From: Coriobacteriia bacterium
GTDB lineage: Bacteria > Actinomycetota > Coriobacteriia > Anaerosomatales > Anaerosomataceae
Assembly: GCA_016938395.1 (NCBI GenBank)
Contig: JAFGUS010000192.1
Location: 1-22,605, forward strand
DNA length: 22,605 nucleotides
Reading direction: 5' to 3'
A program made the position numbers and the translations under genes. The notes under the pieces are model-generated. The model had not been told where the DNA came from and made no database searches. It saw only the letters and a list, made by a program, of their open reading frames with translations. Of this stretch, positions 18,127-22,605 are shown piece by piece; position 1 is the first letter of the stretch, and the number at the start of each line of letters is the position of its first letter.

Positions 18127-19599
18127 ATGACCATCACGACCGAGACCAAGGTGCACGACCTGCTCACCGATCACCCCTACCTCAAGGACTGGCTCATCGG
18201 CTATGCCCCCGCGTTCGAGAAGCTGGCCAACCCCGTTGTCTACAACACCGTCGGAAGGGTGGCTACGCTCGAGGCGGCGGCCAAGCTCGCCGACCTGGAG
18301 CCGTCGGTGCTCGTCGATGCCGTTCGCGAGCAGGTCGCGATGCACGCGATCGTGGCGGAGGAGATCGGCGGCGCCGCCCCGCGACTGGATGATGCCGAGC
18401 GCGAGCGTCGGCAGGTGCTGCTGAAGGAGCTCATCCACGAGCTTCACGACGGCGCGAGCGTTGCCGCGGTGAAGGCCCGCTTCGACGAGCTGGTGCACGA
18501 CATCGACGCCGCCGAAGTGGCCATGATGGAGCAGGCGCTCATCGCCGAGGGGATGCCCGTGGAGGAGGTGCAGCGTCTCTGCGACGTACACGTCACCGTG
18601 TTCAAGGAGTCGCTCGACGAGGAGCCCGCGCCTCAGGTGGCGAGTACGCACCCCATCGACGCGTACCTCAAGGAGAACGAGGTGCTCACGGGGCTGACGG
18701 CGGAGCTGCGCGGCGCGCTTGAGCGGCTGCCTGCCGAGCCGCACCTGCTCGGCGACCTCGTCGGTGGCCTTGAGACCGCGAGCGACGTGGCGATCCACTA
18801 CCGGCGCAAGGAGAATCAGCTCTTCCCCCTGCTCGAGAGCCACGGCGTGGAGGGTCCCACGAAGGTGATGTGGGCGCTCGACGACGACATTGTGGCGATG
18901 CTCAAGCGTGATCTCGAAGTCGCACGCGCCGGTGACGTGGACGCGCTGGCAGACGCGCTTCCCGAGACGCTCACCGCGCTCGACGACATGGTCTACAAGG
19001 AGGAGAAGATCCTGTTTCCCACCGCGCTCCAGGTCATCTCGGCTGAGGAATGGGAGCACATCGCGGCCGGTGACGCGGAGATCGGGTATGCCTGGATCGA
19101 ACCGCCGACGGCTGGCGAGGGTATCGGCGCGCCGGGTCTGACGGACGCCGGGGCGCCCTCGGTCCCGGCCGCACCATCGGCCGCGTTCGCCGAAGACGCG
19201 CCCCTCACGCTCAAGACGGGGGCGCTCACGCGCGAGCAGATCGACCTCATGATCGGCGTGCTGCCGTTCGACCTGAGCTTCGTCGATGAAGACGATCGCG
19301 TGCGGTTCTACTCGGAAGGCGAGCGCATCTTCCCGCGCTCGCCGGCGGTCATCGGGCGCGAGGTCCGCAACTGTCATCCGCCCAAGAGCGTGCACAAGGT
19401 GGAGGAAATCATCGCCTCGTTCAGGGCGGGCGAGAAGGACGTCGCCTCGTTCTGGCTCACCCTCGGCGGGAAGTTCCTCCACATCCGCTACTACGCGATG
19501 CGCGATGCCGACGGCACGTACCGGGGCTGCCTCGAGGTCGCGCAGGACGTGACCGAGATCCGCGCGCTCGAGGGCGAGCGGCGGATCGTGGACTGGTAA
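18127..19599 (+). CDS. DUF1858-DUF438-hemerythrin-PAS sensor-like protein
   Basis: A 490-residue soluble protein. Domains in order are a DUF1858-like helical module (about 5-70), DUF438 (about 90-165), a hemerythrin-like four-helix domain (about 172-325) and a PAS domain (about 365-480) ending DVTEIRALEGERR. The hemerythrin part shows candidate iron ligands His175 (STHPID), His224 and Glu229 (HYRRKENQLFP), and Glu292/Glu293 (KEEKILFP). This architecture is widespread in anaerobes. It is suspected to sense oxygen, nitric oxide or redox state, but its output is unknown, and no kinase or DNA-binding domain is attached. A Pro/Ala-rich linker (about 326-360) separates hemerythrin and PAS. The ATG at 18127 follows AAGGAG (18114-18119). 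Confidence 0.88.
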   Translation: MTITTETKVHDLLTDHPYLKDWLIGYAPAFEKLANPVVYNTVGRVATLEAAAKLADLEPSVLVDAVREQVAMHAIVAEEIGGAAPRLDDAERERRQVLLKELIHELHDGASVAAVKARFDELVHDIDAAEVAMMEQALIAEGMPVEEVQRLCDVHVTVFKESLDEEPAPQVASTHPIDAYLKENEVLTGLTAELRGALERLPAEPHLLGDLVGGLETASDVAIHYRRKENQLFPLLESHGVEGPTKVMWALDDDIVAMLKRDLEVARAGDVDALADALPETLTALDDMVYKEEKILFPTALQVISAEEWEHIAAGDAEIGYAWIEPPTAGEGIGAPGLTDAGAPSVPAAPSAAFAEDAPLTLKTGALTREQIDLMIGVLPFDLSFVDEDDRVRFYSEGERIFPRSPAVIGREVRNCHPPKSVHKVEEIIASFRAGEKDVASFWLTLGGKFLHIRYYAMRDADGTYRGCLEVAQDVTEIRALEGERRIVDW

Positions 19600-19617
19600 G
19601 CCGCCGAGGGCGCGGCT
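19599..19617. terminator. Stem-loop between convergent DUF438 and UbiA genes
   Basis: AGCCGC (19599-19604), a seven-base loop, then GCGGCT (19612-19617). It begins at the last base of the DUF438 stop codon and lies in a 43-bp convergent gap, so it may serve both genes. There is no T tract, so this is a candidate only. Confidence 0.3.
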
Positions 19618-19642
19618 GGTTCGGGCGAGGAGCTCGGCCGTC

Positions 19643-20539
19643 CTAGGCGAGGAGCGCGGCGATCACGTAGCCGACGGCCAGGAGAACGTTGGTGGCGAGC
19701 ACCGCCATCACGTTGGCACCCTGCGCTGGCACGAGGCCCTCGAAGCTGTCGTATTCCTTGAGTGCTGTGGCGATCGCCTTGGCGGCGAACACGGCCGCCC
19801 CGAGGCCGACGAGCGCCCATGGTGTGAGCACGCCGAACACGACGCCCGCCACGATGGCCACGTATGCGCCGATCTCGACCGCGGCGTACAGCCACCGGGC
19901 GCGCCGCTTGCCGAGCACGACCACCATGTGGTGACGCCCGCCTGCCGTGTCGGCCTCGGTGTCGGGGAATTCGTTCAAGAGCAGGAGGTTGTAGGTGAGC
20001 AGTCCGGCCGTGATGCCGGAGACCCATGCGGCGATGTCGAAGCGCCCGGTGAGCAGGTAGTAGGTGCCCACCACGGGGAGTGTACCGAGTGCGAAGCCCG
20101 CGAAGACCTCGCCGAGACCGACGCGCGTGAGTACCGGCGTGTAGAGCACCACCGAGAGCACTCCCACCATTCCGATCACGAGCAGAGGCAGGCCCGCGAC
20201 CGAGGCCAGGTACAGGCCGATCGCGGTGCCGGCTGCGAGCGTGCCCAGCCCGAGGGCAAGCGCCGCATTCGGCGAGAGCGCGCCGCGTGGCAACATGCCG
20301 CTGCCGCCGGAGAATGGCGTCTGCACCGTCTGCCGGTCGATACCGCTGCGCGTGAAGTCGTGCCAGTCGTTGAGCACGTTGGTGCTTGCCTGCAGCAGCA
20401 CCAGGGCCGCGGCCGCGAGCAAGGCGTGCCCGAGGTGGAACGAGCCGTGCCATGCGGCGAGCGCCGAGCCGTGGATGACGAGGACCACGGCGAGGGTGAG
20501 GAACTGGGGCCGCGTCTCGAGGATGTACTTCCTGACCAT
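19643..20539 (-). CDS. UbiA-family prenyltransferase (MenA-like)
   Basis: A 298-residue integral membrane enzyme with about eight to nine hydrophobic segments. Both Mg-diphosphate binding motifs are present: NDWHDFTRSGID (57-68) and NEFPDTEAD (189-197), followed by GGRHHMVVVLGK. These define the UbiA superfamily, which transfers a polyprenyl chain to an aromatic acceptor. The second motif resembles MenA (1,4-dihydroxy-2-naphthoate polyprenyltransferase of menaquinone synthesis), but the QTPFSGGSGMLP segment belongs to a MenA-like branch of uncertain acceptor, and no other men gene is in the window. The ATG at 20539 is chosen because the N-terminus (YILETRPQFL) then matches the family start; the Shine-Dalgarno (GAGAGGA) is somewhat distant. 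Confidence 0.85.
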   Translation of the reverse strand: MVRKYILETRPQFLTLAVVLVIHGSALAAWHGSFHLGHALLAAAALVLLQASTNVLNDWHDFTRSGIDRQTVQTPFSGGSGMLPRGALSPNAALALGLGTLAAGTAIGLYLASVAGLPLLVIGMVGVLSVVLYTPVLTRVGLGEVFAGFALGTLPVVGTYYLLTGRFDIAAWVSGITAGLLTYNLLLLNEFPDTEADTAGGRHHMVVVLGKRRARWLYAAVEIGAYVAIVAGVVFGVLTPWALVGLGAAVFAAKAIATALKEYDSFEGLVPAQGANVMAVLATNVLLAVGYVIAALLA

Positions 20540-20671
20540 AGTGGGTCCCGTCCTCTCGGAGTGTGTGCCCGTGTCGGGCGCCGTCCGTGTTGGGGCGCCG
20601 CAAGATGCTGTGAACGGTAGCGCGCGGGCGCGCGTTTGAGAAGAGGCACGAATGCGGTGCATCGAGTGAAC

Positions 20672-20716
20672 CCCGCAGGCCATGCGGGCGCAGGATAAGG
20701 TCACCGGGACTATGAT
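20672..20716 (+). promoter_or_regulatory. Putative promoter and stem upstream of the DUF5009-like gene
   Basis: TATGAT at 20711-20716 is a good -10 hexamer, 18 bases before the start codon. No clear -35 hexamer lies at the right distance. Just upstream, CCCGCA (20672-20677) and TGCGGG (20683-20688) form a six-base inverted repeat with a five-base spacer, placed where an activator or repressor could sit. Confidence 0.35.
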
Positions 20717-20734
20717 GAGCGCGGGAGGTATCCA

Positions 20735-21895
20735 ATGAAGGACGTCCTGGCGCGTGTCCGCGAGTTCGCTACACGTCTCGTACTGCCGCCGGTAGCCGAA
20801 GGAGACCACCGCCGTCTCATATCGGTGGATGCCCTGCGTGGGCTCGCCATCGGCGGCATGCTGCTCGTCAACAATCGTGCGTCCGGGGGAGAGACGCCGG
20901 TGTGGCTGCTCCATGCTGAGTGGGAGGGTCTGCGCTTCGCTGACATGGTCTTCCCGGCGTTCCTATTCGTCGCAGGGGTCTCCCTCGCACTCTCATTCGG
21001 CAGGCGTACCACCCAGCACCCGGTCCATGTGTGGCTCCACTTCGTTCTCCGTGTCGCGGCGCTCGTTGCGCTCGGCGTTGCGCTGAGCTACTTCAGGTCG
21101 AGTGACCCGCTGCGTATTCCGGGCGTGCTGCAACGGATCGGACTTTCGCTTCTCCTCGCGGCGCCGTTCGTACGGTTCAAGCCTGGCTGGATTGCGGGTC
21201 TCGGCGCTCTGCTGCTGGCAGCGCACAGTGCAGCGTTGTTATGGGTGGTGCCGCCGGAGGGCGTCGACCCGACGCTTCGGGTGTTCGAGGCTCTTCCGCG
21301 GTCGATCGACTACGCGGTCTTCGGCGCCGAGCATCTGCACCACACCGGGTTCGATCCCGAGGGCCTCCTCGGGCTCGTATCCTCAGCGGGCCAGGTGCTC
21401 CTGGGTGCGGCGGCGGGTCGTGCCATCCACGCCAGGCCCCGCGACGGGCGTACACTCACGTGGCTCGCCATCGCTGGCTTTGCCGCGTTCGTGGCTGGCT
21501 GGTGGCTTGATGCGACCGTGCTACCGATCATCAAGCGTGTGTGGACCCCATCGTTCGTCCTGGTGACGAGCGGGGGAGCCACACTTGTGCTCGTGGTGTT
21601 CTACGCGCTTGCCGACTGGTTGCGCGGTGAGCGGGTCCTGGCGTGGCTCACGCCGCTCGGCCGCAATGCGCTCGCGGCATACGTGGGATCCGGCGCGCTT
21701 GCGTTGCTCATGCGCTCGATCGAGGTGACGGCACCTGCCGGCGACTCCATGACCGCGACCGCAGCGCTATCGGCGGGATTTGTCACGGCGTTCGGGCCGA
21801 TGTGGGGGGCCGTCGTCTACCCGGCCGCTCATGTGGTGTTGTGGTATGCGGTCACCTCGGCGCTCGATCGCTCGAGGGTCTACCTCAAGCTCTGA
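20735..21895 (+). CDS. DUF5009 / heparan-alpha-glucosaminide N-acetyltransferase-like membrane protein
   Basis: A 386-residue polytopic membrane protein with about ten hydrophobic segments. It opens with RLISVDALRGLAIGGMLLVN, then LLHAEWEGLRFADMVFPAFLF with a candidate catalytic His60, later IPGVLQRIG, FDPEGLLGLVSS and KRVWTPSFVL. This order is shared by the DUF5009/DUF1624 group related to human HGSNAT, which moves an acetyl group across a membrane from acetyl-CoA to a sugar amine. Here it may acetylate an extracytoplasmic amino sugar, possibly of the cell wall; the acceptor is an inference. The ATG at 20735 follows GGGAGG (20723-20728). Divergent from the UbiA gene, convergent with the terminal PF04122 gene. 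Confidence 0.85.
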   Translation: MKDVLARVREFATRLVLPPVAEGDHRRLISVDALRGLAIGGMLLVNNRASGGETPVWLLHAEWEGLRFADMVFPAFLFVAGVSLALSFGRRTTQHPVHVWLHFVLRVAALVALGVALSYFRSSDPLRIPGVLQRIGLSLLLAAPFVRFKPGWIAGLGALLLAAHSAALLWVVPPEGVDPTLRVFEALPRSIDYAVFGAEHLHHTGFDPEGLLGLVSSAGQVLLGAAAGRAIHARPRDGRTLTWLAIAGFAAFVAGWWLDATVLPIIKRVWTPSFVLVTSGGATLVLVVFYALADWLRGERVLAWLTPLGRNALAAYVGSGALALLMRSIEVTAPAGDSMTATAALSAGFVTAFGPMWGAVVYPAAHVVLWYAVTSALDRSRVYLKL

Positions 21896-21906
21896 GCGAC
21901 TGCCCA

Positions 21907-21926
21907 CGGTGCGCTGGCCGGCACCG
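21907..21926. terminator. Stem-loop between convergent genes
   Basis: CGGTGC (21907-21912), eight bases, then GCACCG (21921-21926), inside the 47-bp gap between the DUF5009-like gene and the PF04122 gene. There is no T run. A possible terminator in both directions. Confidence 0.3.
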
Positions 21927-21942
21927 GAACGCGCAGCCACAT

Positions 21943-22605
21943 CTAGCGCAGCGTCGCGTCGATCTCATTGCGAACAGCGCTCGACAGCGCACCGGTCCCT
22001 CCGAGGTAGTACACGGTCCCGATCTCGTTGGCCGCCTGCTCGAGTTCTGTCCTCACGCAGGGCGTCAGCGCGGTCCCGCTCGTGAGTACGATGAGCGAGC
22101 GCTTCTTTGCGGCCAGCATCCCTCCCGCGAGCGCGTCGGGGAAGTTGGCGCCGGTGGCCACCGACATGCCGTCCCACACGAGGCCGGCGGAGGTGACGCC
22201 GTAGCGCACGATCTCGACGCCGGTCGCGTAGCGGTCAGCACCTGAGAGTCGCACCGTGTCGGGGATTGCGGCTTCGAGCGCGCTCTCGTACGGGCTGGAG
22301 ACCGCGGACGTCCCGCCGAGAATGATGACGCGGCGGACGCCGTCAGCCTTCATGTTCGCGGCAAGGACAGAGGGCGCGGCATCGGGATCGGCCAGGTAGA
22401 TGGGCCACAGGCGGTTGGCCGCGAGCGAGGAGCCCGCGAGCGCGTCGGGGAAGTTCCGGCCGGTCGCTACGAGCGCGGTGCCGTCCCAGCCGCCGTTGGC
22501 TTTCTTGATGGCGGCCTGTGCCACGAGCCGCGCTGTGCTGTAGCGGTTGGAACCGGCGACCCGCGTGATGGTCTTGATGCCGGCGCTCTTGAGCATGGTC
22601 TCGAC
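21943..22605 (-). CDS. Cell-wall-binding repeat 2 protein (5'-truncated at the window edge)
   Basis: The frame is open to base 22605, so the start lies outside; 220 residues are visible. They hold the last residues of one PF04122 unit and then two full units. Landmarks are RVAGSNRYSTARLV and RLSGADRYATGVEI at unit starts, ATGRNFPDALAG and ATGANFPDALAG in the middle, and VIILGGTSAVSS and VYYLGGTGALSS near unit ends. The repeats anchor proteins to the Gram-positive wall; the N-terminal functional domain is not visible. The units are closer to consensus than those of the protein at the left edge. The gene points toward the other PF04122 gene, 20.7 kb away. Confidence 0.88.
   Translation of the reverse strand, partial: VETMLKSAGIKTITRVAGSNRYSTARLVAQAAIKKANGGWDGTALVATGRNFPDALAGSSLAANRLWPIYLADPDAAPSVLAANMKADGVRRVIILGGTSAVSSPYESALEAAIPDTVRLSGADRYATGVEIVRYGVTSAGLVWDGMSVATGANFPDALAGGMLAAKKRSLIVLTSGTALTPCVRTELEQAANEIGTVYYLGGTGALSSAVRNEIDATLR
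22124..22146. repeat. 23-bp direct repeat, copy 1, in the PF04122 gene
   Basis: Bases 22124-22146 are identical to 22433-22455, a spacing of 309 bases (103 codons, one PF04122 unit). On the coding strand the repeat encodes NFPDALAG. A near-identical stretch with one mismatch lies in the left-edge gene from about 1071, in opposite orientation. Confidence 0.8.
22433..22455. repeat. 23-bp direct repeat, copy 2, in the PF04122 gene
   Basis: Identical to 22124-22146 and in the same frame. It marks the NFPDALAG core of the preceding cell-wall-binding unit and suggests recent duplication or conversion between units. Confidence 0.8.

Noticed and set aside
17998..19482. N-terminal extension of the acylphosphatase frame by nearly 500 codons.
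   Set aside because: It lies antisense to the DUF438/hemerythrin gene; acylphosphatases are about 90 residues and a good ATG exists at 17997.
20620..20633. GCGCGC-GG-GCGCGC palindrome in the UbiA leader.
   Set aside because: Simple GC alternation is frequent at this base composition and gives no specific signal.

Overview
The window comes from a high-GC bacterium, most likely an actinobacterium. The evidence is near-saturated G/C at third codon positions, a DUF2510 domain, an F420-oxidoreductase-like protein, an actinobacterial-type HutI and two proteins with cell-wall-binding repeats 2 (PF04122). A gene set rich in amino-acid lyases plus a DUF438/hemerythrin/PAS protein fits an anaerobic or facultative lineage such as the Coriobacteriia and relatives. 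That placement is an inference. No rRNA, tRNA, CRISPR array, insertion sequence or phage gene was seen. The window is packed with genes, and the largest gap (10191-10404) is only 214 bases.

Region 1, 1-6844. The 3' end of a secreted beta-helix protein with PF04122 repeats is followed by a histidine-utilisation locus. hutG lies on the minus strand and is divergent from hutH-hutU-hutI on the plus strand. Together they would convert histidine to urocanate, imidazolonepropionate, formiminoglutamate, and then glutamate plus formamide. The divergent control region (2221-2386) holds two 18-bp inverted repeats of the same 6-6-6 geometry.

Region 2, 6801-10902. A two-gene ABC-2 exporter on the minus strand runs tail-to-tail into hutI with a 44-bp overlap. 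It is divergent from a tyrosine phenol-lyase gene that carries all three residues separating that enzyme from tryptophanase. After a gap holding a probable frameshifted gene remnant comes a small DUF2510 protein.

Region 3, 10931-13888. Two minus-strand genes encode a soluble TPR-GGDEF diguanylate cyclase and a free-standing double-ACT protein. A plus-strand Rieske ferredoxin-like gene follows.

Region 4, 13871-17997. A tightly packed minus-strand cluster reads acylphosphatase, kynureninase, KefB-type cation/proton antiporter with RCK domains, and an F420-dependent-oxidoreductase-like protein. Junctions are 4-bp overlap, 4-bp gap and 32-bp gap.

Region 5, 18127-22605. A DUF1858-DUF438-hemerythrin-PAS protein (+) converges on a UbiA-family prenyltransferase (-). 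A membrane acyltransferase-like DUF5009/HGSNAT protein (+) then converges on the 3' end of a second PF04122 protein (-).

The common theme is amino-acid breakdown (histidine, tyrosine, kynurenine), mixed with envelope and signalling genes. No single new system is proven. The points most worth checking are the unusual catalytic-site residues in HutH, HutI and HutG, the paired inverted repeats at hut, the frameshifted remnant, and the acylphosphatase-kynureninase-antiporter-F420 cluster.
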